From: Roseiflexus castenholzii DSM 13941
Lineage (GTDB): Bacteria; Chloroflexota; Chloroflexia; Chloroflexales; Roseiflexaceae
Direction of reading: 5' to 3'
NCBI RefSeq assembly: GCF_000017805.1
Contig: NC_009767.1
Span: 2,976,001 to 3,040,000 of the forward strand
DNA length: 64,000 nucleotides
The notes under the pieces are model-generated. The model was not told the origin of the DNA and did no database searches. It was given only the letters and a program-made list of their open reading frames with translations. The position numbers and the translations under genes were made by a program. Shown here one piece after another: positions 8,225-16,990 of the stretch. Numbering within the stretch: the first letter of the stretch is position 1; each line of letters starts with the position of its first letter.

Positions 8225-9001
8225 TCAACGTCTGACCGATTGGGTGTTCTGGCCACGCTCAATCAATATCTGGAGGTACCGAATACGATTTGCCAGTTGT
8301 GTGGCAGCCTGGTGGAAGGCGCGACGCTGTTCCGTCTCGTCCTCAACGGTTGTCGGATCGGGAATGCTCCAGTGAATGGACTCCTTCAAGCCCGGAAAGA
8401 CGGGACACGTCTCGCGTGCGCGGTCACAAACCGTAATGACATAATCGAAGTGTTGACCGATGAACTCCTCGTAGTGCTTGGATCGCTGGTTGCGAATGTC
8501 GATGCGCATCGCCTCCATCGTCTCGACTGCCAGAGGATGCACCGGACCGGGCTCGCTGCCGGCGCTGAACACCTCAATCGAGCCGTGACTGAAAGCGCGC
8601 ATCAGCCCTTCCGCCATTTGCGAGCGCGCGCTGTTGTGCGTGCAGAGAAACAGAACGCGCGCTTTGGGGCGCGGAGCGCTCTCCTCTTCGATCCCGGCGA
8701 TAGCCTGCGCAAGCGCTGGATGGATCGTTCCGCCTGCCTGCGCATATCGCTGCTGCAATCGTTCCAGATCGAGGTGGTAGTAACGTTCGCCGCCAGCATC
8801 GCTGGGGCGCGAGGTGATGAGTCCGGCAGACTCCAGGTCGGCGAGCGCGGCAGCGATGGTTTCGAGTGGCTGTTTGAGAGCATTGCTCAGTTCGGTTGGG
8901 CGCTCATCGCTCCGCGCCAGGCGCACAAGAATGGCGCAGCGCGTCGGGTCGGCGAGTACACGGAAGAAGGCGACCGCGTCGTGTATCGTCATGTCCATCA
9001 T
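8225..9001 (-). CDS. ArsR-ArsC fusion 1: winged-helix repressor plus LMW-phosphatase-type arsenate reductase
   Basis: This ~258-residue protein has two domains. Residues ~1-80 are an ArsR-like winged helix (FFRVLADPTRCAILVRLA) whose recognition helix (PLETIAAALADLESAGL) is diverged. Residues ~115-250 are a thioredoxin-coupled arsenate reductase with the P-loop LFLCTHNSARSQMAEG (C-x5-R), the second redox site TVCDRARETCPVFPG and the acid WSIPDP. Arsenate is reduced to arsenite through a Cys relay. Several starts are possible: ATG 9019 overlaps the upstream stop by one base, but GGAAGGAGAAGGAG just before 9001/8998 favours those ATGs. It is co-transcribed with the second fusion upstream and with gapdh downstream. 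Confidence 0.88.
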   Translation of the reverse strand: MMDMTIHDAVAFFRVLADPTRCAILVRLARSDERPTELSNALKQPLETIAAALADLESAGLITSRPSDAGGERYYHLDLERLQQRYAQAGGTIHPALAQAIAGIEEESAPRPKARVLFLCTHNSARSQMAEGLMRAFSHGSIEVFSAGSEPGPVHPLAVETMEAMRIDIRNQRSKHYEEFIGQHFDYVITVCDRARETCPVFPGLKESIHWSIPDPTTVEDETEQRRAFHQAATQLANRIRYLQILIERGQNTQSVRR

Positions 9002-9018
9002 GCTCCTTCTCCTTCCCA

Positions 9019-9786
9019 TCAGTTTGGATTGATCGAAATCGTTGGCAGTAAGCCGAGCAATCCTTCGACGCGCAGCCGCAGCTCATCGCGCGCCGCGCGG
9101 AACGCCGCCAATCGTTCGGACTCACTGCCAGACACAGCGACCGGATCGGGGATGCTCCAGTGCAGACACAACGGCGCATCCAGCGTTGCACTACACTCTT
9201 CGCGCGCCAGATCGCAGACTGTCACCACCACGGCCGGCGCCGGCTCAATGACATCGGCGATACGTTTGGCGCGCTGATAGCCGATATCGATGCCTGCTTC
9301 CGCCATGACCTGAATTGCCAGCGGCTGCACACTGGCCGGCGCCGTGCCTGCACTGCGCGTGATAATCCGACCGCCGCTCAGGTGGCGCAGCCAGGCTTCA
9401 GCGATCTGCGAGCGGGCGCTGTTGCGGGTGCAAATGAACAGCACCGGACCATCCATGGACGACGGCGGCGCTGCGCGTGTCGGAAGCGCCAGAGCGCTGC
9501 TGATCGATTGGATCTGTCGTTGAAGCGCCGCAAGGTCGAGCGCATAGTAGAGCACCCGTCCATCGGCATCGCTCCGGTGCGCGCGCACCAGCCCCGCCTG
9601 ACGCAGGACGCCAAGATGGTACGATACCAGGTTCTGTGGCAGATCGAGACGTTCACAAAGTTCGCCGACCTGCCGGTCGCTCCAGCGCAGTTCGCCGATC
9701 AGCCGCCAGCGCGTCTCGTCGCCGAGCAGACGCAATGCCTCCGGCATTGGTGAGGGTGGGATAGGGTGTTGATGAGCAAGAGTCAT
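9019..9786 (-). CDS. ArsR-ArsC fusion 2: winged-helix repressor plus arsenate reductase
   Basis: This 255-residue paralogue of the next gene heads the minus-strand arsenic operon. The N-terminal winged helix is better preserved (ALRLLGDETRWRLIGEL, then LPQNLVSYHLGVLRQAGLV and a wing ending LYYALD), so it is the likelier DNA-binding partner of the palindrome at 9844-9861. The reductase part has FICTRNSARSQIAEAW, TVCDLAREECSATLD and WSIPDP. The aligned relay cysteine is followed by S rather than the P seen in fusion 1. ATG 9786 is the first in-frame start after the dispersed repeat; AAGGAG lies rather far (about 25 bp) upstream. The stop touches the next gene. Confidence 0.88.
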   Translation of the reverse strand: MTLAHQHPIPPSPMPEALRLLGDETRWRLIGELRWSDRQVGELCERLDLPQNLVSYHLGVLRQAGLVRAHRSDADGRVLYYALDLAALQRQIQSISSALALPTRAAPPSSMDGPVLFICTRNSARSQIAEAWLRHLSGGRIITRSAGTAPASVQPLAIQVMAEAGIDIGYQRAKRIADVIEPAPAVVVTVCDLAREECSATLDAPLCLHWSIPDPVAVSGSESERLAAFRAARDELRLRVEGLLGLLPTISINPN

Positions 9787-9843
9787 TGCTGGTCTTGTCG
9801 TTCGGGCACATTCTCCTTGAAGTATAGCAGAGGCTTCTAAAAA

Positions 9844-9861
9844 TATCAATAGGAATTGATA
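9844..9861. promoter_or_regulatory. ArsR-type operator palindrome for the minus-strand arsenic operon
   Basis: TATCAAT (9844-9850) and ATTGATA (9855-9861) form a perfect 7-bp inverted repeat with a 4-bp spacer, 58 bp upstream of the first ArsR-ArsC start. It resembles the ATCAA/TTGAT half-sites bound by ArsR proteins and differs from the palindrome before arsR at 3774, so the two operons may answer to different repressors. Confidence 0.65.
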
Positions 9862-9872
9862 CTTTGTGAGTG

Positions 9873-10022
9873 ATACCAATGACCTGTGCACATCCGGCAT
9901 TGTTACCCCGAGCAGCGCGAGGGGTCGTGCGCGACCCGCGCCGATTCCTCGCTGCGTTTACCCTGAGCGAAGCGAAGGGCTCGGAATGACCAGCATGCAG
10001 CATCTTCAATCGTCATTAGTAT
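9873..10022 (-). repeat. Dispersed palindromic-ended element, copy 3 (inverted)
   Basis: ATACCAATGAC (9873-9883) to GTCATTAGTAT (10012-10022). It carries the same CTTCGCTTCGCTCAGGG-type internal hairpin as copy 1, reversed, and lies 11 bp upstream of the arsenic operator. Confidence 0.9.
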
Positions 10023-10094
10023 GATGCACCGATGAGCATAGCAGGCAAGCATGGCGGGGAGCGCGCGCAGAGGTTCGGTCCGTCCGTCAACCCT

Positions 10095-10490
10095 CCGCCT
10101 GCGGGGGGCAGGGGGCGGGCGCCGCGCGCGGGTGCGTCCCGCAGCGGGTATGCCGATGTGCGCGGTCCTTGCGAGACCGGCGCAGCCGGTCGAAGCAATC
10201 CCCTTTACCCCCTGCCCCGCTCCCCCCTGCGAGGGGCAGGCTCATTCCGCATTCATCATTTATCATTCCCCGTCACCCCCTGCCCCGCTTCCGCCTGCGG
10301 GGGGCAGGGGGCTGGCGCCGCGCGCGGGTGCGTCCCGCAGTGGGTATGCCGATGTGCGCGGTCATTGCGCGACCGGCGCAGCCGGTCGAAGCGATCCCCG
10401 TCACCCCCTGCCCCGCTCCCGCCTGCGGGGGGCGGGGGGGGGGCGGGCGCCGCGCGCGGGTGCGTCCCACAGTGGGCGCGGCGGGGAGCG
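10095..10490. repeat. GC-rich direct repeats in a gene-free stretch
   Basis: Three partial copies begin CCGCCTGCGGGGGGC at about 10095, 10291 and 10419. Copies 1 and 2 continue for about 110 bp (GCGCCGCGCGCGGGTGCGTCCC, then GACCGGCGCAGCCGGTCGAAGC). The last block is itself a palindrome (GACCGGC-gca-GCCGGTC) and recurs inverted near 38,700. Several long frames across this region are low-complexity (Arg/Gly/Pro/Ala) and are not called as genes. From 10490 to 10740 I see only another small duplication (ACCGACCCCTCACG-CGCGCGCCTACGGTTGCAAC). Confidence 0.8.
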
Positions 10491-10740
10491 CGCAGGGGTT
10501 TGGTCCGTCCTTAAAGCCTTGTCGGGACGGGTATCGATGCATGTCTGGCGCACATGCCGGGAATACGGCGGCAACGACCGTTGTCCTGTGAGTAGCCCCC
10601 CTGGCGATGCCGACCATACCCACAGGCGCCGGGCAACCGGCAACACCGACCCCTCACGTCGCGCGCCTACGGTTGCAACTTCGCAAGGGCATGGCCGAGA
10701 TGCGCCGCAATGAGAAACACCGACCCCTCACGCCGCGCGC

Positions 10741-12759
10741 CTACGGTTGCAACACCGCCACTTCAAAGTGCATCCCATCGAGCCGGGGAAAATGCCCGCC
10801 CCAGTAGAACCCGAAGTGTCGTGCAATCGCTGCGAGTTCGCGCACCGACCCATGCTGCCCGACCAGTGCGGGAACAGCATTCAATCCGTTGAGGTTTGTC
10901 GCCGGATCGTAGTTGATGTCGAAGGCTGTGCCAAATGCGTGATTGCTCAGGCTGTTGGCGGTATCGTCCTTGCGCCCGCGGATGAAACGCGGACTGTACG
11001 ACCCATTCCAGATAAGCACACGGTCGAGCAATCCCGCCTCTTCCCACGCTTTCCATAGCCGCAGCAACTGATTGACTGCCAGACGGTGCCAGCGGACTGA
11101 CCCATTGGCGGGCGCACCGCGAATGTTGCGCCCGATCAATTGCGGTATCTGGACGGTTACAATGTTCTCCTGTTCCCATGTTCCCAGGATGCGGATGCCA
11201 TCCCGGTCACGGCTTGGATCGGGTGTGAATTCATACGCGCCGAACAGCGCCTGTCGCTGGGCTGCTGTCACGAGCGGCTTAAAATCCGGGGGCGGGGGCC
11301 AGTTCGGGCTACTGCGGTCGCCAGGCGGCATCGGGAAGCCGCCAACCGGCGCCGTCACCGCGCGGGTGACGACAGGTTCAACAACCGGCGGCGGTGAAGA
11401 CGGTTTCGGTTGCCACTGTTCGACCTGCGGCGGACGCGCCAGTTGACTCTGGCGCCTGATCGGTCCATTGCCGATGCGATAGAGCGTATCGAGCGCAAAG
11501 ACCTGGATGGCGATCATCGTTCCCTGGAACGCCTTCTGGCAGACGTCGGTCAGCGGCGCGCCAATCCTGGCGGCAACCGCCGCCTGATGGAAAGGCGATG
11601 ACGAATCATACGCCACCCTGCTGGCTTTGTACGTTTCAGCCCAGAGGTGTTCGTGCAACGGACTGGCCGGCGTTTCGCTCAACCGGCGCACATCGTTCCA
11701 GTTCGTCTTTGCTTCTGGGTCGGCGATCGGGGTGTAGAGCGTATCGCCGCAGAAGACCTGCACCGAGTACTGCTGCCCCGCGACCGTGATCCGGTAACTG
11801 CCGCTCAGCGGCGGACCCAACTGCTGTTCTGCCGCAAGGCGATGAAATGCCCAACCCGGATTGAACTGCGTGTTCCCGTTCTTTGATGCGCTTGTGGCAA
11901 TGCCGGCGGCGAAGCCCGATTTCAGCAACTCGAAGGCCAGCGTTTCGGGCGCCGGAAAGGCGCCGGCGATCAGGGCGCTCAGGGTCTGCACCTCAGCCCA
12001 TCGTTCTCCCTCGTTGAAGACTGTGTCGCGTGCGAAGTGCTGATAGTTGTACTGGCGCCCGTTGACCGTCAGCCAGGCGGATCGCGGCGAAGCGGGCGCG
12101 ATTGGCGCGCCGAAGCCGTGCCTTGCGGCGTGCAGGTGAAACGCAGCGCCGATATTGAAGCCGCCGGCGCGACCTGCTGTTTCGTTCTGCAGGAACAGCC
12201 AGAGCGCCCGTTGTTGTTCCGGTGTGTCATCGAGCGTCAGCAGCCCAAGGAGCGCCGAGGGCGGCGCTTCCGGCATGGGAGGCAGCGTGAACGGAGTGAG
12301 CGCGCCGTATGCGGCGCCAGCCCGCGGCGGCGACCAGGAGAGCAGCGCCGCTTCTGCCAACAGGTCGTAACGATGCTGAATATCCAGCGTCAGGGTGCGC
12401 AGCGCAATCACCTGAGCGGATGGGAGGGCGACGCGCGGCGCGCCCTCGATGGCGACGCCGATGCTGATCCGGTCAATGTTGCGCACGCGATCCAGTTTTG
12501 CCAGACCGCTGTGGCGCGCCGCGCGCGCTTCGTCAACCAATTGCGTGATCGTGCCATCAGCGGCGACGTGGTAGTGAGGTGCGCGGGTGTTGGCGCGCGC
12601 CGTGAAGCGTGCAATCGCCTGTTCGGCGGGAAGCGGCGTGTGGTGGAAGATGATCATCGTCACAGCGGCGCCGCGCCGCGACTCGCTGGCGGAAGGCGGC
12701 GCTGTGCGCCGCTGAATGATCGGGTGTTCGCTCATTGGCGTGCCTGTCGCTCTATCCAT
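10741..12759 (-). CDS. Peptidoglycan hydrolase: amidase-like N-terminus and M15 D-Ala-D-Ala carboxypeptidase C-terminus
   Basis: This protein has about 672 residues. The N-terminal ~150 residues resemble N-acetylmuramoyl-L-alanine amidase type 2 (IIFHHTPLPAEQA, PHYHVAADGTITQLV, ISIGVAIEG). The middle has two or three copies of a module of unknown role (AWLTVNGRQYNYQHFARDTVFNEG and YRITVAGQQYSVQVFCGDTLY), then a Pro-rich linker. The C-terminal ~170 residues are a VanY-like zinc carboxypeptidase, with ligands in SNHAFGTAFDINYD and DGMHFEV. No signal peptide is evident at the chosen ATG 12759; the frame also extends to 12786. The combination suggests cell-wall remodelling or phage-like lysis. 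The gene ends just before the GC-rich repeats. Confidence 0.8.
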   Translation of the reverse strand: MDRATGTPMSEHPIIQRRTAPPSASESRRGAAVTMIIFHHTPLPAEQAIARFTARANTRAPHYHVAADGTITQLVDEARAARHSGLAKLDRVRNIDRISIGVAIEGAPRVALPSAQVIALRTLTLDIQHRYDLLAEAALLSWSPPRAGAAYGALTPFTLPPMPEAPPSALLGLLTLDDTPEQQRALWLFLQNETAGRAGGFNIGAAFHLHAARHGFGAPIAPASPRSAWLTVNGRQYNYQHFARDTVFNEGERWAEVQTLSALIAGAFPAPETLAFELLKSGFAAGIATSASKNGNTQFNPGWAFHRLAAEQQLGPPLSGSYRITVAGQQYSVQVFCGDTLYTPIADPEAKTNWNDVRRLSETPASPLHEHLWAETYKASRVAYDSSSPFHQAAVAARIGAPLTDVCQKAFQGTMIAIQVFALDTLYRIGNGPIRRQSQLARPPQVEQWQPKPSSPPPVVEPVVTRAVTAPVGGFPMPPGDRSSPNWPPPPDFKPLVTAAQRQALFGAYEFTPDPSRDRDGIRILGTWEQENIVTVQIPQLIGRNIRGAPANGSVRWHRLAVNQLLRLWKAWEEAGLLDRVLIWNGSYSPRFIRGRKDDTANSLSNHAFGTAFDINYDPATNLNGLNAVPALVGQHGSVRELAAIARHFGFYWGGHFPRLDGMHFEVAVLQP

Positions 12760-12882
12760 GCTTGCCTCGCTCGTCAATTGTATCACGGCAATCGCTGGAT
12801 GGCACTACCCTCAACTTTCCTGCTGCCGTCTGCATCAGGGTGCAGTTGCGATGCCACAGCACTGCGCGCGATCGTCCCACCT

Positions 12883-13398
12883 TCAACCTTCAACCGACAT
12901 TTTCCACCGCGCATTGACCCCGGCGCCCCACACGTCGCTCCATACCGGCGCCGTCGGAGGTTGCCAGAGATCGACAATGTCGCGCGCTGTCAGCAGTTGA
13001 CCGAATGTGGTTGGAATGAACGTCACGCGACGCAGGCGCCGACTGGGAATAGCCAGCGGCAGCCGCAGCAACGGACCCAGCGCGAAACGGTAGTACCGCA
13101 TGGCGGCGCGCGGGTGACGCGGCTCGTCGGGGATCAGTTCGTAGCGGTACGCCAGGTCAACGCTGCGTACCGCTGCGATGGAGCGTACCGCCCAGCGTTC
13201 GGCGCCGAACGCTGCCGTCTGGTAGAACGCCAGATACCCGACAGTGAGCGACACGCGCGTCCGATCAACCGGTATACGGTACCATCCTTCGGTGCGAATG
13301 CGCTCGAAATCCGTCGGGTGCGTCACCACGCAGACGAGCACCGGCGTTGCGGTGGGAATGTCATCGAGCGACAGGTCGCTCAGGTGATCAGGATGCAT
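12883..13398 (-). CDS. Conserved hypothetical protein, 171 residues
   Basis: I do not recognise a named domain. The protein reads PTATPVLVCVVTHPTDFERI, then GWYRIPVDRT, YLAFYQTAAFGAERWAVR, LIPDEPRHPRAAMRYYRFALGPL and IPSRRLRRVTFIPTTFGQLL. The composition is that of a folded soluble protein without signal or membrane segment. The block GWYRIP...YLAFYQT...FG is one I associate with uncharacterised Chloroflexi proteins. It lies downstream of uvsE on the same strand but behind a strong hairpin, so it may have its own promoter. Nothing in the context fixes a function. Confidence 0.6.
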   Translation of the reverse strand: MHPDHLSDLSLDDIPTATPVLVCVVTHPTDFERIRTEGWYRIPVDRTRVSLTVGYLAFYQTAAFGAERWAVRSIAAVRSVDLAYRYELIPDEPRHPRAAMRYYRFALGPLLRLPLAIPSRRLRRVTFIPTTFGQLLTARDIVDLWQPPTAPVWSDVWGAGVNARWKMSVEG

Positions 13399-13437
13399 CT
13401 CACTCCCCCATCTGGACGGGGCGCCGCCCCCGTCGTC

Positions 13438-13466
13438 GTCAGGGCAGGTCTCAGACCTGCCCTGAC
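13438..13466 (-). terminator. Long perfect hairpin between uvsE and the hypothetical gene
   Basis: GTCAGGGCAGGTCT (13438-13451) and AGACCTGCCCTGAC (13453-13466) are a 14-bp perfect inverted repeat around one base. It lies 69 bp after the uvsE stop. No T tract follows. Related GGGCAGGTCTCAGACCTGCCC palindromes may be a dispersed repeat rather than a dedicated terminator. Confidence 0.5.
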
Positions 13467-13534
13467 GATACCCCTGCCCTGTTAGGTCTGCGACTTGCCC
13501 CTGCTGCTTCTGCCGCGACGATGCCCCGCCACGT

Positions 13535-14473
13535 TCACCTCACCAGCGCGGCGCACTCTGGCGCATAGCGGCGCAGATCGTCGCGTAACCGCAGCAGTGC
13601 CAGATCGCCAGCCTTGGCTTCGAGCATCACATCGAATGGCGGCAGCCCGCGCGCCGCCGTGAGAAATGCGGCAAACTCGAACGGGTTGATAAAATCGCTG
13701 TGTTGACCGGGGCGCGGCGCCATCACCTGTGGCGCTCCCCGCGTCGTCGGCTTGAGGTGCGCCTCGGTGCGCTGCGTGCTGAAATGCGCCTCTGGACGCA
13801 CGCCGGGCGACCACGTCGCTAGCGCAAGCCCCAATGCCTCACTCAGCCCGATCCGCTCCGGGTTGCGCAACTGAAAGTGTAACGCATCAAAGATGACCGG
13901 CATGCCGGTGAAACGGTGCAGACGCAACGCCGCAAATAACCCGAAACGCTCGCCATCGTGCTCGACCGCCACACGTCGCTGCGCTGCGGGTGACAGCCGC
14001 TCGAAACGCGCGGCGAATCGCTCGATGGCTGCCGCGCTGTCGTTCCCCTCGCCGCCGATGTGCAGGACAATGACGCTCTCTCGACCGGCGCCAAGCGCGT
14101 CGAGCAGCAGCGTGAGCGACTCGATGGATGCCAGTGCGCGCGCTGCCGCCGCGTCGTCGGCAATGCCAGGCGCGACCCCCGGTGATGGGTGCATACTGAG
14201 CCGGATTGCCATGGTCTGAATAGATGACCGAACCTCGTCGATCATGGCAGCAGCGCCGGCGATCTGATCGGCTGCGGAACCGCCGTCCGCCTCTGGCGCC
14301 AACAGATCATCGGGGAGCCGATAGAAACGAATGTGATGCGCCTGGAGATAGCGGAGCGCCTCGATAACCCAGAGCAGGCGTATGCTCAGGTGGACGCCTG
14401 CGGCGGATTGATGTACGCCAGCCTGAAAGAGCCGGTTGCACCCCAGGATTTTGCTGATGCCCAACGCCATCAT
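13535..14473 (-). CDS. uvsE: UV damage endonuclease (UvsE/UVDE family)
   Basis: This 312-residue TIM-barrel metal-dependent endonuclease nicks DNA 5' to UV photoproducts. Family blocks occur in order: HHIRFYRLPDDLLAP, MAIRLSMHPS, VIVLHIGGEGND, VAVEHDGERFG, MPVIFDALHFQ, AHFSTQRTEAH, GQHSDFINPFEF and FDVMLEAKAGDLALLRLRDDL. The conserved His, Glu and Asp metal ligands sit in these blocks. The length is normal. It starts at ATG-ATG with an AGGA upstream; its 5' end is 60 bp from the divergent gltX promoter. A light-exposed phototroph has obvious need of it. Confidence 0.9.
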   Translation of the reverse strand: MMALGISKILGCNRLFQAGVHQSAAGVHLSIRLLWVIEALRYLQAHHIRFYRLPDDLLAPEADGGSAADQIAGAAAMIDEVRSSIQTMAIRLSMHPSPGVAPGIADDAAAARALASIESLTLLLDALGAGRESVIVLHIGGEGNDSAAAIERFAARFERLSPAAQRRVAVEHDGERFGLFAALRLHRFTGMPVIFDALHFQLRNPERIGLSEALGLALATWSPGVRPEAHFSTQRTEAHLKPTTRGAPQVMAPRPGQHSDFINPFEFAAFLTAARGLPPFDVMLEAKAGDLALLRLRDDLRRYAPECAALVR

Positions 14474-14532
14474 CGCTGCATTCCTACACGTTTTCGTTTA
14501 TTATATCCGTTTCCGTGTGGATGTCAAGTGTC

Positions 14533-14561
14533 TTGACGCCGGATTGTCCCGCTGGTATACT
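14533..14561 (+). promoter_or_regulatory. Sigma70-type promoter of gltX
   Basis: TTGACG (14533-14538) and TATACT (14556-14561) are separated by exactly 17 bp, 33 bp before the gltX ATG. Confidence 0.75.
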
Positions 14562-14593
14562 CCCCGTTACGATGAGGACGTTGGGGTGCGACC

Positions 14594-16117
14594 ATGGGTG
14601 TGATTCAAGGTCCGGTGCGGGTGCGGTTTGCGCCCAGTCCAACCGGTTATCTCCATATTGGCGGTGTGCGCACGGCGCTGTTCAACTGGCTGTTTGCGCG
14701 TCACTATGGCGGGCAGTTCATTCTCCGCATCGAAGATACCGATGAAAAGCGCTATGTGCCCGGTTCTGCCGACGACTTGATGGCATCGCTGCGCTGGGTG
14801 GGCATTGAATGGGACGAGGGTCCCGATATTGGCGGTCCGCACGCGCCATATGTGCAGTCGCTGCGCTACGAAGCCGGGATCTATCGCCCTTTCGTCGAGC
14901 AGTTGCTCGAAAGCGGGCATGCCTATCTGTCGTTCACCACCGAAGAGGAACTTGAGCGCATGCGCGCCGAGGCGCAGGCGCGCGGCGTCAAAGCCTTCCG
15001 CTTCCGTGGTCCCGAACGCGACTGGCCGCTCGACCGGCAGCGTGAGATGGCGGCGACCGGTCGCCCGTATACGGTGCGTTTGAAAACGCCTACCGAGGGT
15101 GTGACGGCATTTCGTGATCTGGTGCGCGGCGGTGAGCGTATTGAGTTCAAAAATGAGGAACTGTACGATATTGTGCTGGTCAAGTCGAGCGGGATGCCGG
15201 TCTATCATCTGGCGCATCTGGTCGATGATCATCTGATGCGGATGACGCATGTGTTGCGCAGCGATGAGTGGGTGGCGAGCACGCCGTACCACGTGCTGCT
15301 CTATCAGGCGTTCGGCTGGGATCCGCCGGCATTCGCCCATCTGCCGCCGATCCTGCGCCAGGATGGGCGTGGCAAACTGTCGAAGCGCACCGATGATGTT
15401 GCGGCGAATCGCTTTTGGGAACGCGGGTATCTGCCTGATGCCATGTTCAATTATCTGGCGCTCCAGGGGTGGAGTTACGATGGGTATACCGAGATCATGT
15501 CGCGTGAGGAGTTGATCGAGCGTTTCACGCTCGACCGGGTGCAACCGTCGCCGGCGCGCTGGAATCCGGAGAAACTGCTCGATATGAACGGCATCTACAT
15601 CCGCCGGTTGACGACAGAGCAGTTGGTCGATGCCATGGCGCCGTTTCTGGCGCGCGCCGGTCTGATCGGCAATCCGCCGACTCCTGATGAGCGCGCGTAT
15701 CTGCTGCAACTGGCGCCGTTGATCCACGAACGGTTGAAAGAGTTGGGAGAAGCGCCGGAATTGCTGGAGTTCTTCTTCCGTGATGTGACCGACTATGATC
15801 CGCAGGCGCTCATCCCGAAGAAGATGGATGCGTCAACAACGGTTGCTGCGCTTCAGGCTGCGCGCGATCGTCTGGCATCGCTCGAACCGTGGACCCATGA
15901 TCGCCTTGAAGCGGAGTTGCGCGCGTTGGGTGAAGAATTGGGCTTGAAGCCGGGGCAGTTGTTCGGCGCTCTTCGCGTGGCTGCGACGGGGCGAACCGTG
16001 GCGCCGCCGCTCTTCGATACGCTGGCTGCGCTCGGCAAGCCGCGCACGCTCCGGCGTCTGGAAGCCGCAATTTCCGTCCTGGCAGCGGCGCATGCGGAAG
16101 TGAAAGGTCAGTCGTGA
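14594..16117 (+). CDS. gltX: Glutamyl-tRNA synthetase
   Basis: This 507-residue class I aminoacyl-tRNA synthetase charges tRNA-Glu. The HIGH-type motif is PSPTGYLHIGGVRTALFNWLFA and the KMSKS-type motif is KLSKRTDDVA. FAHLPPILRQDGRGKLSKR and LDMNGIYIRRL are typical, and the length matches bacterial GltX. It cannot be told from sequence alone whether the enzyme is non-discriminating (also charging tRNA-Gln). The promoter at 14533 gives a short leader. Its last 10 bp overlap the end of the convergent FHA gene. Confidence 0.96.
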   Translation: MGVIQGPVRVRFAPSPTGYLHIGGVRTALFNWLFARHYGGQFILRIEDTDEKRYVPGSADDLMASLRWVGIEWDEGPDIGGPHAPYVQSLRYEAGIYRPFVEQLLESGHAYLSFTTEEELERMRAEAQARGVKAFRFRGPERDWPLDRQREMAATGRPYTVRLKTPTEGVTAFRDLVRGGERIEFKNEELYDIVLVKSSGMPVYHLAHLVDDHLMRMTHVLRSDEWVASTPYHVLLYQAFGWDPPAFAHLPPILRQDGRGKLSKRTDDVAANRFWERGYLPDAMFNYLALQGWSYDGYTEIMSREELIERFTLDRVQPSPARWNPEKLLDMNGIYIRRLTTEQLVDAMAPFLARAGLIGNPPTPDERAYLLQLAPLIHERLKELGEAPELLEFFFRDVTDYDPQALIPKKMDASTTVAALQAARDRLASLEPWTHDRLEAELRALGEELGLKPGQLFGALRVAATGRTVAPPLFDTLAALGKPRTLRRLEAAISVLAAAHAEVKGQS

Positions 16118-16665
16118 AAGTGCGCCTGGAAGTCGTTGCGCTGTTCGTTTAACGCCTGTTCGAGCTGCGCCCGGTTGATCAATCCCATCTCGTAGGCGAT
16201 CTGTCCGAATGGCAACGTCACGCCGCTCGACTGCATATCCCGCTGGCGCTGGACGACCCGCGCCACCTGCTCTGGCGTGAGAATGCCGCGCCGGACGAAA
16301 TACTCCCCTAGCCGGGGAACGCTCTGTGTCTGCGTCTCAGCGGCTGTGCCAAGCGCGCGCTCTTCCAACTCCTCGTATGAGATTCGATAGGTCGTGCCGC
16401 CCAGCGTCAACTGGTCGCCGGGGTTGAGGCGACTCTGCCCGCTCACCGGCGCGCCGTTGAGTGAAATGCCGCCAGGCGCGAGCGGAACAATGAACCAGCG
16501 GTCGAACATCTGGCGTATCTCGGCATGACGCGGTTGGAGATGGCGATCATTGAGCGTCACATTGCACTGTGGTCCGCTGCCGATGGTGTTGACGCGCTCG
16601 CTGACGGTGTAGCGTCTGCCGATCTGAGTGCCGGTGATGGCGGTAAGGACGAGCGCTTTGACCAT
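16108..16665 (-). CDS. FHA-domain protein
   Basis: This 185-residue protein has an FHA phosphothreonine-binding domain at ~residues 15-95 (RVNTIGSGPQCNVTLNDRHLQPRHAEIRQ, cited in part; then GGISLNGAPVSGQSRLNPGD). A short C-terminal helical segment (RLGEYFVRRGILTPEQVARVVQRQ and FGQIAYEMGLINRAQLEQAL) looks like the N-terminal domain of GspE/type II secretion ATPases. The frame is open back to 16938, but ATG 16665 has AAGGAGAAAGCG directly upstream and starts at the fold. It probably reads Ser/Thr kinase signals; the target is unknown. It is monocistronic and convergent with gltX. Confidence 0.82.
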   Translation of the reverse strand: MVKALVLTAITGTQIGRRYTVSERVNTIGSGPQCNVTLNDRHLQPRHAEIRQMFDRWFIVPLAPGGISLNGAPVSGQSRLNPGDQLTLGGTTYRISYEELEERALGTAAETQTQSVPRLGEYFVRRGILTPEQVARVVQRQRDMQSSGVTLPFGQIAYEMGLINRAQLEQALNEQRNDFQAHFHD

Positions 16666-16990
16666 CGCTTTCTCCTTGCGATCAATGCACCAGACGCGAC
16701 GCCGCCTGACCGATGGCGGATGCGTCTGGCGGATACGATTGGGGACATGCGCTGTCAATGCCCGTCGTGACTGGATCGCGCGGTGAAAAGCGGCGGTGCA
16801 TTGGTGATGCATCCTGGTCGTGTTCGGTATATCACGCTCCTTAAATGTTGTCAAGAGGCGCCAGATAACGAACTTTTCATTTCTGGCAGGCATGCTATAC
16901 TTGGGTGTCGCTCCTGGGATACCCGGAGCGCGTCTCACGTTCGACGCAGGCGCTCTTCGGGCGCAGCAACACGAATGACAGGTGATCGGT

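Noticed and set aside
7047..8375. A 442-codon plus-strand frame opposite GAPDH
   Set aside because: Antisense shadow of gapdh and arsJ; the GAPDH motifs on the minus strand are decisive.
10032..10713. Frames of 140-220 codons in the GC-rich repeat region
   Set aside because: Low-complexity Arg/Gly/Pro/Ala translations of direct repeats, no start signal.
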